Positions 17,494 through 26,748 of a DNA stretch of 44,138 nt are shown piece by piece (within the stretch, counting starts at the first letter, position 1; each line of letters begins with the position of its first letter). The DNA lies in contig DATJMX010000022.1 in assembly GCA_035508495.1 (NCBI GenBank), positions 1 to 44,138 on the forward strand, in the 5' to 3' direction. A program made the translations under genes and the position numbers. The notes beneath the pieces were generated by a model that was not told the DNA's origin, ran no database searches, and saw nothing but the letters and a program-made list of their open reading frames with translations. The stretch comes from Candidatus Binataceae bacterium (lineage in GTDB: Bacteria > Desulfobacterota > Binatia > Binatales > Binataceae).

Positions 17494-17940
17494 TCACCGG
17501 TTGCGGCTGTCGAGGAGGATCGTGACCGGGCCGTCGTTGACTAGGTCGACTTCCATCATCGCGCCGAACTCACCTGCCTCAACTTTAACACCGGCTTGAT
17601 GGGCGAGCGAGAGAAAGTGCTCGTAGAGCCGCCGCGCATCGTCGGGCGCTGCCGCTCGTATAAATGATGGCCGCCGCCCCGACTCGGTATCGGCCAGGAG
17701 TGTGAATTGCGAGACTACCAGCAACTCGCCGCCAACCTTCGTCAGCGCGAGGTTCATCTTGCCGTCGGCGTCGGCGAAGATGCGCATCCCGAGCGTGCGA
17801 TCGCAGATAAAATCGGCGTCAGCTTCGGTGTCATCGCGCGCCACGCCGAGCAAAACGACGAGGCCGCGCCCGATCCGGCCGACGATTTTGCCCCCGATTC
17901 GGACCTCAGCCTGACTTACACGTTGAAGAACTGCGCGCAT
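17494..17940 (-). CDS. dtd: D-aminoacyl-tRNA deacylase
   Basis: This 148-residue enzyme hydrolyses D-amino acids mischarged onto tRNA, and also Gly-tRNA-Ala. The N-terminus MRAVLQRVSQAEV is the family start. The catalytic-core motif SQFTLLAD and the cross-subunit Gly-cisPro loop NDGPVT, near residues 135-140, are both intact. The length equals the family norm. It is the first gene of the reverse-strand operon and diverges from lgt with about 90 bases between the starts, which must hold both promoters. Confidence 0.96.
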   Translation of the reverse strand: MRAVLQRVSQAEVRIGGKIVGRIGRGLVVLLGVARDDTEADADFICDRTLGMRIFADADGKMNLALTKVGGELLVVSQFTLLADTESGRRPSFIRAAAPDDARRLYEHFLSLAHQAGVKVEAGEFGAMMEVDLVNDGPVTILLDSRNR

Positions 17941-18031
17941 CCGTGCGTCCTATAATGGTGAGTCGGGCAGGCGCAAGCGAATTGGCCCCTGTGGTGCTGG
18001 GTGGCGAGCCGGTAATATAGTTCAACCAGAT

Positions 18032-18874
18032 ATGATTCCTGTTCTTTTCCAGCTCGGACCCCTGACCGTCTACAGCTACGGCTTGATGATGGCGCTGGGC
18101 TTCCTGGCGGCGGATCTGGTGATTCGCCTCGATTGCAAGCGCCGCGGTATCGACCCCGAGTATTCCTCGTCGATGGTTATCTGGGCGGCGATCGGCGGAA
18201 TCGCGGGCTCGCGAATCTACGCGATCCTTGACGACCTGCCGGCCTACCTCGCCGACCCGAAATCGATGATTTTCTCCGGCTCGGGCTTTGTCTGGTATGG
18301 TGGCCTGATCGGCGGCCTGGCAGCGGTCTTTCTCGTCTCGCGACGGTACAAAATTCCCTTCGCGATAACCTGCGACCTGGCCGGGCCCGCGCTCGCAATC
18401 GGACAGGCTCTTGGGCGAATCGGATGCCATCTGTCGGGTGACGGCGACTGGGGGTTGCCTTCGACGCTGCCGTGGGCGGTGGCCTACAAAAACGCGATCG
18501 TCGGATGGAACGCGCAGACCGTTCTGAAACTTGATGAGCACGGACAGCTTGTCTCGGGCTACTTCCCCGGCGTCAGGGTTCATCCGGCGCCGATCTACGA
18601 AACTATCCTCTATATGTTGGTGTTCTCTTACTTGTGGTCGATCAGGAAGAATTATGGCGCCCCGGGACGGCTCTTTTACTGGTATCTTGTCCTCGGCGGG
18701 GGGGCGCGCTTTCTGGTTGAGTTCGTAAGGATCAATCCGCGAGTCTTCATGGGCCTGAGCGAGGCGCAACTGATCGCGATTGCGATGATGGTCGGAGGTA
18801 CGGTCGGTCTCCTGCTGACTTCGTCGCGCGAGACTCCGCAGGCGGTTGAACCCAAAGAGGCGCTAAGAGCCTGA
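18032..18874 (+). CDS. lgt: prolipoprotein diacylglyceryl transferase
   Basis: This 280-residue inner-membrane enzyme has about seven helices. It transfers diacylglycerol from phosphatidylglycerol to the lipobox cysteine of prolipoproteins. The N-terminal YSYGLMMALGF segment and the signature GRIGCHLSGD (Arg129 in the GR) are recognisable. In the usual consensus GRxGNxxNxE, the N is replaced here by Cys and the Glu by Asp, a mild departure. The C-terminus keeps the FLVEFVRINP motif. It starts a run with a TlpA-like gene three bases downstream. Confidence 0.94.
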   Translation: MIPVLFQLGPLTVYSYGLMMALGFLAADLVIRLDCKRRGIDPEYSSSMVIWAAIGGIAGSRIYAILDDLPAYLADPKSMIFSGSGFVWYGGLIGGLAAVFLVSRRYKIPFAITCDLAGPALAIGQALGRIGCHLSGDGDWGLPSTLPWAVAYKNAIVGWNAQTVLKLDEHGQLVSGYFPGVRVHPAPIYETILYMLVFSYLWSIRKNYGAPGRLFYWYLVLGGGARFLVEFVRINPRVFMGLSEAQLIAIAMMVGGTVGLLLTSSRETPQAVEPKEALRA

Positions 18875-18877
18875 GCG

Positions 18878-19477
18878 ATGGAGAACAGTAACCGATTTCT
18901 CTACGTGATTGCGGCCTTCGTGGTCGTCGTTGGACTTGGTCTCGCGATCATCATTGAGAATCGGCGCGCTTCCGAGCAGCCCTTCGTCGGCGAAACGATC
19001 CCGGCCCCGTCGTCGTCCTCAAAGGATGAGCCGGTCGCCGCTGGGCCCAAGGCCGCCAATTTCAAGCTCGAATCACTCGACGGCGCGACCGTTACGCTCG
19101 ATCAGTTCGCGGGCAAGGTCGTGTTCCTCAATATCTGGGCGACCTGGTGCGGGCCGTGCCGCGAGGAAATGCCTTCGATGGAGACGCTGTACAACGAATT
19201 CATGACCAACAAGGACTTCGTGATGCTGGCCGTTAGCCAGGACGAGCGGGGACGCACGGCGGTGGCGCCGTACGTTGCAAAGAACGGCTATCACTTCACG
19301 GTTCTGCTCGACCCGGAAAACAAGGTGAGTACATCGTATGACGTGAGCGGGGTTCCCGAGACCTTCATAATCGACCGCAACGGGCGCATCGTCGCCCATC
19401 ACATGGGTGGTTTTGACTGGTCGCGGCCCGACGTCAAGGACGCCCTGCAACAATTGCTCGATGCTAAACAAGGATGA
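18878..19477 (+). CDS. TlpA/ResA-like thioredoxin-fold protein
   Basis: This 199-residue protein has one N-terminal membrane helix (residues 7-26) and a periplasmic redoxin/AhpC-TSA-like domain. The active site is Trp90-Cys-Gly-Pro-Cys94 within WATWCGPC. The later GVPETFIIDRNG segment contains the cis-proline typical of thioredoxins. Such proteins reduce periplasmic disulfides, often for cytochrome c maturation. No ccm genes are seen nearby, so the partner is unknown. It is placed directly after lgt. Confidence 0.9.
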   Translation: MENSNRFLYVIAAFVVVVGLGLAIIIENRRASEQPFVGETIPAPSSSSKDEPVAAGPKAANFKLESLDGATVTLDQFAGKVVFLNIWATWCGPCREEMPSMETLYNEFMTNKDFVMLAVSQDERGRTAVAPYVAKNGYHFTVLLDPENKVSTSYDVSGVPETFIIDRNGRIVAHHMGGFDWSRPDVKDALQQLLDAKQG

Positions 19478-19555
19478 CCGGGTGCTGCCTCTTCGTCGTG
19501 TGCATCCGGCGCGTCCATATGGTTCAATGTTCAAACTCTTTCTGGCGGTTCATTA

Positions 19556-20971
19556 ATGTCGATGTTTAAGCGCCATCGTTGGTCTATCACTGTGGCAGTG
19601 GCGGCAGCGCTCACGTTCGTGGCGCTCCAGGAGATCGCGGTTCGCCGCGCCCAAGCGCTGCCCGACGACACCTACCAGGAGCTCGACACGTTCGCGAGCG
19701 TGCTCGCAATCGTGCAGAAAAACTACGTCGAGCCGGTGAGCACCAAGCAGCTGATCGACGGTGCGATCACCGGGATGCTGTCGTCGCTCGATCCGCATAG
19801 CGCCTACCTCACGCCCGACCTGTATCGCGACCTCGAGGTCGAAACCCGCGGCAGCTTCGGCGGCCTCGGAATCGAGATCACGATCAAAAACGGCGTGCTT
19901 ACCGTCGTGTCACCGATCGAAGACACGCCGGCCTACAAGGCCGGAATCAAGGGCGGCGACCAGATAATCAAGATCAACGACGACTTCACCAAGGACATGA
20001 CGCTCAACGAAGCCGTCAAACGGATGCGCGGGCCCAAGGGCAGCAAGATCAAGCTGACCATTCATCGCCCCAACGTGCCCGACCTGTTCACGGTTTCGCT
20101 CGCGCGCGATGTGATCAAGATCCAAGCCGTCAAGTCGAAGATGGTTGACGAACAATACGGCTACATCCGTATTGCGACCTTCCAGGAGAACACCGACGAC
20201 GGCGTCGAGAAAGCGATCGACGAGATCCGCGAAAAGGATCACGGACAGATCAAAGGCGTCGTGCTCGATCTGCGGGACAATCCGGGCGGCCTGCTGAATC
20301 AGGCGGTCAAGGTCAGCGACGATTTCCTCGACGGCGGGCTCATCGTCTACACGCAGGGCCGCAACGAGAATCAGCAGCAGAAGTACTTCTCGCACAAGAA
20401 GAAGGACTTCGTCGACTATCCGATGGTCGTGCTGGTGAATGGCGGCAGCGCCAGCGCCAGCGAGATCGTCGCGGGTGCGCTCCAGGATCAGCGGCGCGCC
20501 GTGGTCGTCGGCACGCAGACCTTTGGCAAGGGCTCGGTGCAGACGATCCTGCCGCTCGACGATCATTCCGCATTGCGCCTGACGACGGCGCGCTATTACA
20601 CGCCGCTCGGACGCTCGATCCAGGCAGTTGGTATCACGCCCGATGTCGATAGCGAGCCGCCCAAGCAGACACTAGCTGCGCTCGAACTCCAGGGCGCGCA
20701 AGTGGATCAGGATGAAGAGATTCACGAGGCCGACCTGCCGCATCACTTCAAGAACACGCAGAAGCAGGAGAAGCCCAAGACTGGCGCCGAGGCCGAGCCC
20801 GCCAAGCCTGGTGCGCAGCCTTCGCCGGGCCTGGGAGCCAAGGCCGAAAAGCAGCCCAAGGAACAGAAGGACGTTCAGCTTGAGAAGGCGATCGATATTC
20901 TCAAGCACTGGGACTCCTTCAAGATGCAGCTCGCCCACAACGACGATCCCTCTGATAGCGCGAAGCCGTAA
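19556..20971 (+). CDS. ctpA: carboxyl-terminal processing protease (S41)
   Basis: This 471-residue periplasmic serine protease has an N-terminal signal or anchor (about 10-30). A PDZ domain (about 100-185) carries the SFGGLGIEI and GGDQIIKIN motifs. The S41 catalytic domain has the Ser/Lys dyad: Ser300 in GSASASEI and Lys325 in TFGKGS, spaced 25 as in the family. The C-terminal 90 residues are Lys/Glu/Pro-rich and low in complexity, a common tail. It cleaves C-terminal regions of envelope proteins. It follows the TlpA-like gene after a 78-base gap and ends before a strong terminator. Confidence 0.93.
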   Translation: MSMFKRHRWSITVAVAAALTFVALQEIAVRRAQALPDDTYQELDTFASVLAIVQKNYVEPVSTKQLIDGAITGMLSSLDPHSAYLTPDLYRDLEVETRGSFGGLGIEITIKNGVLTVVSPIEDTPAYKAGIKGGDQIIKINDDFTKDMTLNEAVKRMRGPKGSKIKLTIHRPNVPDLFTVSLARDVIKIQAVKSKMVDEQYGYIRIATFQENTDDGVEKAIDEIREKDHGQIKGVVLDLRDNPGGLLNQAVKVSDDFLDGGLIVYTQGRNENQQQKYFSHKKKDFVDYPMVVLVNGGSASASEIVAGALQDQRRAVVVGTQTFGKGSVQTILPLDDHSALRLTTARYYTPLGRSIQAVGITPDVDSEPPKQTLAALELQGAQVDQDEEIHEADLPHHFKNTQKQEKPKTGAEAEPAKPGAQPSPGLGAKAEKQPKEQKDVQLEKAIDILKHWDSFKMQLAHNDDPSDSAKP

Positions 20972-20989
20972 CGGCTTAGCCGAGACATG

Positions 20990-21030
20990 AAAAACGCACG
21001 CCGGGCCCTCATGGTCCGGCGCGCGTTTTT
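20990..21030. terminator. bidirectional Rho-independent terminator
   Basis: A long GC-rich stem, roughly AACGCACGCCGGGCC with GGTCCGGCGCGCGTT, is flanked by A residues on the left and T residues on the right. It can therefore stop transcription in both directions. It lies between ctpA (forward) and the convergent DUF1003 gene. Confidence 0.85.
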
Positions 21031-21048
21031 CAGGAATCGAAGATCGCG

Positions 21049-21594
21049 TCAGGCGGGAAGCGCGCCGCCGGGCGGACGGCTCGAATCCAGGATCGCGTGC
21101 GCCGCGAGCAGCAGTTGTTGCTGTGTTTCGAGTCGCCTCAGGATGTCGATCATCACCTCGTCCTGCTGCTCCAGGTGACGCATGATCGATTTCACTTCTT
21201 CCTCGGCTTTCGCGTTGACCTGGTAATCCTGCTCCGCCATCAGGCGATCCTTCGCGGCCTGCCGGTTCTGCGACATCATGATTATCGGCGCCGCGTAAGC
21301 AGCCTGGAAGCTGAGCGCAAGGTTGAGCAGGATGAACGGGTAGGGATCCCAGTGGCGGATCCACCCGATCACGTTAAACGCGATCCATACGATGAGCATT
21401 AGAGTCTGCACGATGATGAACGTCCAGCTTCCCATCATTGCGGCAAATGAGTCAGCGATTCGCTCGCCGGTCGTCAGGTGCCGGGCGTGAATCTCGTTCA
21501 CGTTGAGCACCGGAGCGTGCAGGTGCGCGTGTTTAATCCGCTGTTTTTCCCAGTGTTCGGCAACGCCGGCGATTGCCTGTGCGGTTCGACTCAT
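21049..21594 (-). CDS. DUF1003 membrane protein
   Basis: This 181-residue protein has two adjacent membrane helices (about 60-105), with the family segments MGSWTFIIVQT and DPYPFILLNLALS, followed by a short hydrophilic coiled-coil C-terminus. This layout matches DUF1003, a family of small membrane proteins with no proven activity. The ATG at 21594 has GGAG six bases upstream and begins MSRTAQ. A longer frame exists but lacks support. It converges on ctpA. Confidence 0.85.
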   Translation of the reverse strand: MSRTAQAIAGVAEHWEKQRIKHAHLHAPVLNVNEIHARHLTTGERIADSFAAMMGSWTFIIVQTLMLIVWIAFNVIGWIRHWDPYPFILLNLALSFQAAYAAPIIMMSQNRQAAKDRLMAEQDYQVNAKAEEEVKSIMRHLEQQDEVMIDILRRLETQQQLLLAAHAILDSSRPPGGALPA

Positions 21595-21748
21595 AAATGT
21601 CTCCGCGCGGCCCGGGTAGAGGGATACGGCCGCGCTAATTGAATTTTGCAGTATCGCACTCGACGCGGGCAATCAAAGTGAAGTGCGGGTTTCGCGCCGG
21701 GCGATCTGCTAGTGATGTCGCCGACTACCTGCCGAAAGAATTGTTCAG

Positions 21749-22927
21749 ATGAGTTTGCTCGATTCTGAGTTGACCACCGCGCTCGATGAGCTCGAGCGCT
21801 CTTCGCTTCGTCGCAGCCTGAGAATCATCGACAGCGCGCACGATACACACGTCACGATCGGCGGGCGGCGCCTTTTGATGATGTCCTCCAACAACTACCT
21901 CGGCCTCGCCTCGCATCCGACGCTCAGGCGTGCCGCCATCGACGCCATCGAGCGCTCTGGCGTCGGCGCTGGCGCCTCACGCCTCATCGCGGGCAGCCTC
22001 GCGCCGCTTCATCAACTCGAAGTCAAGCTGGCGCATCTGAAAGGGGTCGAGGCGGCGCTCGTGTTCGGTTCAGGCTACCTCGCCAATCTCGGAACGATTA
22101 CGGCGCTGACCGGACCCGGCGACATGATTTTCAGCGACGAGCTCAATCACGCGAGCCTGATCGACGGGTGCCGTCTGAGCAAGGCGCAGTTGCGAATTTA
22201 TAGGCATCGCGATGTCGATCATTTGCGCGCGATGCTGGCCGAGGGCGGCGACGCGCGACGGCGTCTCATCGTGACCGATTCCGTATTCAGCATGGACGGC
22301 GATTTCGCGCCGCTTAAGGAGATCGTCGAGCTCGCGAAACGTTATCGTGCCGCGGTGGTGATCGATGAGGCGCACGGCGTCGGCGTCGTGGGTCCACGCG
22401 GCGCCGGTCTCGCGGCTCATCTTGGCCTCGATCGCGATATCGACGTGCACATCGGCACGCTCAGCAAGGCGCTCGGCTCTTACGGCGCATACGTCGCGGG
22501 CTCGCGCGTGTTGATCGACTTCCTGTTAAATCGCGCGCGCAGCTTTATCTATTCGACCGGCCTCGCACCGGCGATGGCCGCGGCGGCAGGCGCCGCCATC
22601 GATCTAATCGAATCGATGCCTGAACTGATGGCGCGGCTATGGGACAACGCGAATTATGTGCGCGCCGGTCTCGCCGCCATGGGATTTGCGATCGCGCCGA
22701 CCGAATCGCCGATTCTGCCCGTGATGATCGGCGAATCCGATGCCGCGGTCGCGATGGCCGCGGCGCTGATTGATCGCGCTGTATACGTGATCGCGATTCG
22801 TCCGCCTACCGTTGCGCGCGGCACGGCGCGCCTGCGCGTAACGCCGATCGCCTCGCACACGCGCGCCGATCTCGACCAGGCGCTCGCCGCGTTTCGTTCA
22901 GCCGGACTTGCGCTTGGCTTGCTCTGA
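21749..22927 (+). CDS. bioF: 8-amino-7-oxononanoate synthase
   Basis: This 392-residue PLP enzyme of the alpha-oxoamine synthase family joins pimeloyl-ACP or pimeloyl-CoA to alanine in biotin synthesis. The sequence shows SNNYLGLASHP near the N-terminus, GSGYLANLG, and DEAHGVGVVGPRG. The PLP-binding lysine is Lys240 in TLSKALGSYG. It is the first gene of bioF-bioA-bioD on the same strand. Related synthases (Kbl, HemA, SPT) share these motifs, but the biotin operon context settles the assignment. Confidence 0.95.
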   Translation: MSLLDSELTTALDELERSSLRRSLRIIDSAHDTHVTIGGRRLLMMSSNNYLGLASHPTLRRAAIDAIERSGVGAGASRLIAGSLAPLHQLEVKLAHLKGVEAALVFGSGYLANLGTITALTGPGDMIFSDELNHASLIDGCRLSKAQLRIYRHRDVDHLRAMLAEGGDARRRLIVTDSVFSMDGDFAPLKEIVELAKRYRAAVVIDEAHGVGVVGPRGAGLAAHLGLDRDIDVHIGTLSKALGSYGAYVAGSRVLIDFLLNRARSFIYSTGLAPAMAAAAGAAIDLIESMPELMARLWDNANYVRAGLAAMGFAIAPTESPILPVMIGESDAAVAMAAALIDRAVYVIAIRPPTVARGTARLRVTPIASHTRADLDQALAAFRSAGLALGLL

Positions 22928-22951
22928 ACGCACTGGCAGCATTGGCGCACA

Positions 22952-24319
22952 ATGAGTTTGCAGTATCCCGATCTTAAATCCACCGATCACCGTTTCCTCT
23001 GGCATCCTTTTACGCAGATGCGCACCTGGATGAGCCAGGATCCGCTTGTCATCGAGCGCGGCGACGGCAACTACCTGATCGATGTCGAAGGGCGGCGCTA
23101 TCTCGACGGCGTCTCGTCGCTATGGTGTAACGTCCATGGTCATCGCAAGGCCGAGCTCGACCGCGCGCTCAAGGAGCAGGTCGATCGAATCGCGCATTCG
23201 ACGATGCTCGGTCTATCGAACGTTCCCGCGATCGAGCTCGCGCGCGAGCTGATCGCGATCGCGCCGGATGGACTTTCACGCGTCTTCTATTCCGATTCGG
23301 GAGCCGAGGCGGTTGAAGTCGCGATCCGTATGGCGACGCAATATTGGCAGCTTAACGGCGAATCGCAGCGCACGAAGTTCCTGACGCTCACCGAGTCGTA
23401 TCATGGCGACACCGTCGGCTCCGTAAGCCTCGGCTACAGCGAAGCGTTCCATCGCCACGTGAAGCCGCTGCTCTTCCCGGCGCTAAAGGTCGATCCGCCG
23501 CACGCGTTCCGTTTCTATCGCGGGATGGACAGCGCCGCGGCGACGGCTGCAGCGCTCGAGGCAGCACGCGAAGCAATAATGGCGCATCGCGACGAGCTCG
23601 CCGCGCTGGTGATCGAGCCGCTGATGCAAGGTGCGGCGGGTATGTGGGCGCATTCGGCCCAATACCTGCGCGAAATCACCGCGATGGCTCGTGAAGCGGG
23701 CGCGCTGGTGATCTGCGACGAGGTTGCGACCGGCTTCGGCCGCACCGGTGCGATGTTCGCCTCGCAGCTCGCCGGTGTCACGCCTGACCTGCTCTGTCTC
23801 GGCAAGGGAATCACCGGCGGTTACCTGCCGCTGGCCGCGACGCTCGCGACTGAGCGCATCTTCGAGGCGTTCCTCGGCGAGCCGCAGGAATATCGCGCCT
23901 TCTACTACGGGCATACGTACACCGGTAACCCTCTTGGCGCCGCAGTCGCGCTGGCGAGTCTGAAAGTGTTTCGCGACGAAGCCGTGATCGCGAGTATTCA
24001 GCCGCGTATCGCGCAGCTCGAAGCTGGACTTGACAAAATGTTTGCATCGCTGGCGCATGCGGCGGACATCCGCCGATGGGGCCTGATGACTGGCATCGAG
24101 CTGATGCAGGATCGCGATCGCGGAATTCCTTTTCCGGCGGCCAATCTCACTGGCGTCCGCGTTATCAAGGAGGCGCGCCGCCACGGCGTCATCATCCGGC
24201 CGCTCGGCGACGTGATCATCCTGATGCCGCCGCTTTCGATTCGCGAAGACGAGCTCAACACATTGATCGAAGTGACGTGTAACGCTGTAGTTGATGTGAC
24301 CGAGCGGGCAGGGCGGTGA
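22952..24319 (+). CDS. bioA: adenosylmethionine-8-amino-7-oxononanoate aminotransferase
   Basis: This 455-residue class III aminotransferase makes 7,8-diaminopelargonic acid, with S-adenosylmethionine as the usual amino donor. Typical features are the N-terminal WHPFTQMRTW segment, FYSDSGAEAVEVAI, DEVATGFGRTG and the PLP lysine Lys285 in LGKGITGGYLPL. Length and motifs match BioA. It follows bioF by 24 bases and precedes bioD by six, so the three genes are very likely one transcript. Confidence 0.96.
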   Translation: MSLQYPDLKSTDHRFLWHPFTQMRTWMSQDPLVIERGDGNYLIDVEGRRYLDGVSSLWCNVHGHRKAELDRALKEQVDRIAHSTMLGLSNVPAIELARELIAIAPDGLSRVFYSDSGAEAVEVAIRMATQYWQLNGESQRTKFLTLTESYHGDTVGSVSLGYSEAFHRHVKPLLFPALKVDPPHAFRFYRGMDSAAATAAALEAAREAIMAHRDELAALVIEPLMQGAAGMWAHSAQYLREITAMAREAGALVICDEVATGFGRTGAMFASQLAGVTPDLLCLGKGITGGYLPLAATLATERIFEAFLGEPQEYRAFYYGHTYTGNPLGAAVALASLKVFRDEAVIASIQPRIAQLEAGLDKMFASLAHAADIRRWGLMTGIELMQDRDRGIPFPAANLTGVRVIKEARRHGVIIRPLGDVIILMPPLSIREDELNTLIEVTCNAVVDVTERAGR

Positions 24320-24325
24320 GCGAAG

Positions 24326-24997
24326 ATGGCGCACAGATATCTGATCACGGGCACAGACACCGGCGTCGGCAAGACTACTGTCGGATGCGGGCTCGGCTTC
24401 GCGATGAAGGCGCGTGGCATGCGCGTTGGAGTCATGAAGCCGGCCGAGACCGGGTGCTCCGAGCTGCCCGACGGCACGCTCGATCCGGCCGATGCGCGCG
24501 CGCTCGCGCTCTCCGCGGCATGCCCGCTCGGGCTCGAAACGATCGCGCCCTTCCGCTATCGCTCACCGCTGGCGCCCGCTGCGGCGGCTGTTCTCGACGG
24601 AATTCCCGCGCCGGATTTTGCCAAGCTGGCCGAATGTTTCAGAACGATCCAAAGCACGAGCGAGGTGATGCTGGTCGAAGGCGCCGGCGGTATCGCCGTG
24701 CCGATTACCTGGGAGCGCAATTTCTCCGACCTTGCCTGGCTGCTCGATCTCGAAACGATCGTCGTGATCGGAAATCGTCTCGGATGCCTGAATGCCGCGG
24801 TTCTGACCCTGAACTACGCCGCGAGCCGCGGCCTCAAGATCACCGGCTACATCCTGAACGACGTCGAACCCGCCGACTCTCCCGCCGCGCAAACCAACGA
24901 GGCCTCGCTCGCACGCCTCACCCACGAGCGTTACCTCGGCCGCATGCGCTACCGCGAACCGCTCGCGAAATCGATCGTGGAAAAGTTGCTCGGCTGA
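24326..24997 (+). CDS. bioD: dethiobiotin synthetase
   Basis: This 223-residue ATP-dependent carboxylase closes the ureido ring of dethiobiotin. The P-loop GTDTGVGKT occupies residues 9-17, followed by MKPAETG with the conserved lysine and, in the middle, VEGAGGIAVP. It is the third gene of the biotin operon. BioB, the final enzyme, is not within this window, nor are bioC/bioH-type genes for pimelate supply. Confidence 0.95.
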   Translation: MAHRYLITGTDTGVGKTTVGCGLGFAMKARGMRVGVMKPAETGCSELPDGTLDPADARALALSAACPLGLETIAPFRYRSPLAPAAAAVLDGIPAPDFAKLAECFRTIQSTSEVMLVEGAGGIAVPITWERNFSDLAWLLDLETIVVIGNRLGCLNAAVLTLNYAASRGLKITGYILNDVEPADSPAAQTNEASLARLTHERYLGRMRYREPLAKSIVEKLLG

Positions 24998-25075
24998 ATC
25001 CGACACAATGAACGCTCTCACGATCGAGTCACTTTAAATAAAGTTCTTGTCTGTCCTCTCTCTGGCTGCCATCCA

Positions 25076-25125
25076 TTGCGTCATCTTGAGCGGAGTCTGC
25101 GGAGTCGAAAGATCTCGGAGGCCCC
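25076..25125. repeat. intergenic repeat resembling a widespread 'TCATCTTGAGCG...' motif
   Basis: The stretch around 25078-25118 has the TCATCTTGAGCGGAGTC and GAGTCGAAAGATCT pieces that I associate, from memory, with dispersed intergenic repeats of many GC-rich soil bacteria. It includes a near-tandem GCGGAGTC duplication. No second copy is obvious in this window. The rest of the 319-base gap after bioD shows no gene. Confidence 0.4.
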
Positions 25126-25143
25126 GAAAGGGCTGGTACCGGT

Positions 25144-25170
25144 GAGCGCGCGAAGCGCTCTCCTTATTTT
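25144..25170 (+). terminator. possible terminator after the biotin operon
   Basis: GAGCGC and GCGCTC form a perfect six-pair stem with a five-base loop, followed by TCCTTATTTT. The stem is short and the T-run is interrupted, so this is only a candidate. Confidence 0.35.
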
Positions 25171-25316
25171 CTGCTCTTATCATTTAGTCACGCGAGCGAG
25201 GACTCCGCTGCGACGTTCGTTTTCCGTAAGCAGGAATGGCACTTCGCGATGCGCCTGTTCGTACCCGCGCCTGCACCTCCTGTGCCCTGCCGATGCATCT
25301 GCTAGCCTGAGGGCTC

Positions 25317-26738
25317 ATGGGCGGACAGGGCCAGCTTGACTTTGCGTTTCGCGCCGGACGCGGCGCGATGATCAAAGTCTCGGACCTGGTGCGCCGAATC
25401 CGCGACACGCTCGATGAAAACCTGGGCGAGTTCTGGGTCGTTGGCGAGGTCTCCAACGCGCGGCTTGCACCCTCGAATCATTTTTATTTCACGCTCAAGG
25501 ACGATCGCGCGTCGATTAGCGTCGTGATGTTCCGGCTCGCGTTCCAGCGCGTGCGTTTCAAGATCACCGACGGGATGGAGATCGTCGTGCGCGGGCGCGT
25601 GAGCCTGTTCGATCAGCGCGGCGCCCTGCAGCTCTATGCCGAGGAGATCGAGCCGCGCGGCGTCGGCGCGCTCCAGGTCGCGTTCGAGCAGCTTAAGCGG
25701 CGGCTCGCCGCTGAAGGTCTCTTCGAGCAGAGCCGCAAGCGGCCGCTGCCGTATCTGCCCCGCACGATCGGAATCGTGACCGCGCGCGGCGGTGCGGGCC
25801 TGCGCGACATGTTGCGCATCCTCTTCGATCGGTTTCCGAATCTGCGCGTGATTTTCCGGCCGGCGCGAGTGCAGGGCGATGGCGCCTGCAACGAAGTCGC
25901 GCGCGCGATCGCCGATCTCAACGAGGACGGCCGCGCCGAAGTGATTATCGTCGGACGCGGCGGCGGCTCGCTCGAAGATTTGTGGTGCTTCAACGAAGAG
26001 GTCGTCGCGCGGGCGATTGTCCGCTCGCGAATCCCGATCGTGTCGGCGGTCGGCCACGAAGTCGATTTCACGATCGCGGACTTCGTCGCCGATCTGCGCG
26101 CGCCCACTCCCACCGCGGCTGCGCAGATGGTCGTGCCGAGCAAAGCAGAGCTGCGCGAGCGAATCGCGGCCGACGATGCGTCGCTGCAAATGACGATGGA
26201 ACGCGCGCTCGACGAGCTGCGCGAGACCATCGACGATCTGACGGCGCGGCTGCGCCATCCGAAGAATCTTATGGCCGCGGCGCGCGAGCGGCTCCTTGAA
26301 ACCACTGCTGAACTGCAAAGCGCGATCGCGCGGCAGGTCGCCGACAATCGCCGCACGATTCGCGAATGCATGATCGGCCTGCGCGCTCCCGACGCCGCGG
26401 TGCGTGAGGCGCGGTTGCATATCAGCCGGCTTTCGCTCACGCTCGCGCATGCGATGGAGCGCGGTACTCGCGACCATCGAATCGATGCGCTCGATGCGCG
26501 CCTCGCCGTCGCCGTGCGGCGCAAACTCGAAGAGCGGCGCGCCGCGCTCGGCATGCTTGCGGCTCAGCTCGATTCGCTGTCGCCGCTCCGGGTACTTGAT
26601 CGTGGCTACGCGGTCGTGATCAATTCACGCGACGGGCGGCTCGTGAGCGACTCGGCGCAGGTGGAGGTGGATGATGAGCTCGACATTCGGCTCGCGCGCG
26701 GAAGACTCCGCGCCAGAACGATCGCGCGTCAAAGCTGA
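25317..26738 (+). CDS. xseA: exodeoxyribonuclease VII large subunit
   Basis: This 473-residue catalytic subunit of ExoVII degrades single-stranded DNA in both directions. The N-terminal OB-fold (about 18-115) includes FWVVGEVSNAR and HFYFTLKDDRASI. The nuclease core has GIVTARGGAGLRDML, the IIVGRGGGSLEDLW motif and the FNEE-VAR segment with AVGHEVDFTIADFVAD. A long coiled-coil region follows and the C-terminus ends in a short beta strand segment. The ATG at 25317 is used. An in-frame ATG 17 codons later also precedes the domain. The xseB gene begins ten bases after the stop. Confidence 0.95.
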   Translation: MGGQGQLDFAFRAGRGAMIKVSDLVRRIRDTLDENLGEFWVVGEVSNARLAPSNHFYFTLKDDRASISVVMFRLAFQRVRFKITDGMEIVVRGRVSLFDQRGALQLYAEEIEPRGVGALQVAFEQLKRRLAAEGLFEQSRKRPLPYLPRTIGIVTARGGAGLRDMLRILFDRFPNLRVIFRPARVQGDGACNEVARAIADLNEDGRAEVIIVGRGGGSLEDLWCFNEEVVARAIVRSRIPIVSAVGHEVDFTIADFVADLRAPTPTAAAQMVVPSKAELRERIAADDASLQMTMERALDELRETIDDLTARLRHPKNLMAAARERLLETTAELQSAIARQVADNRRTIRECMIGLRAPDAAVREARLHISRLSLTLAHAMERGTRDHRIDALDARLAVAVRRKLEERRAALGMLAAQLDSLSPLRVLDRGYAVVINSRDGRLVSDSAQVEVDDELDIRLARGRLRARTIARQS

Positions 26739-26748
26739 CAGGACTCCG

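Noticed and set aside
25302..26477. Reverse-strand open frame of 391 codons over xseA
   Set aside because: Shadow of xseA; Arg/Ala/His-rich composition and no ribosome binding site.
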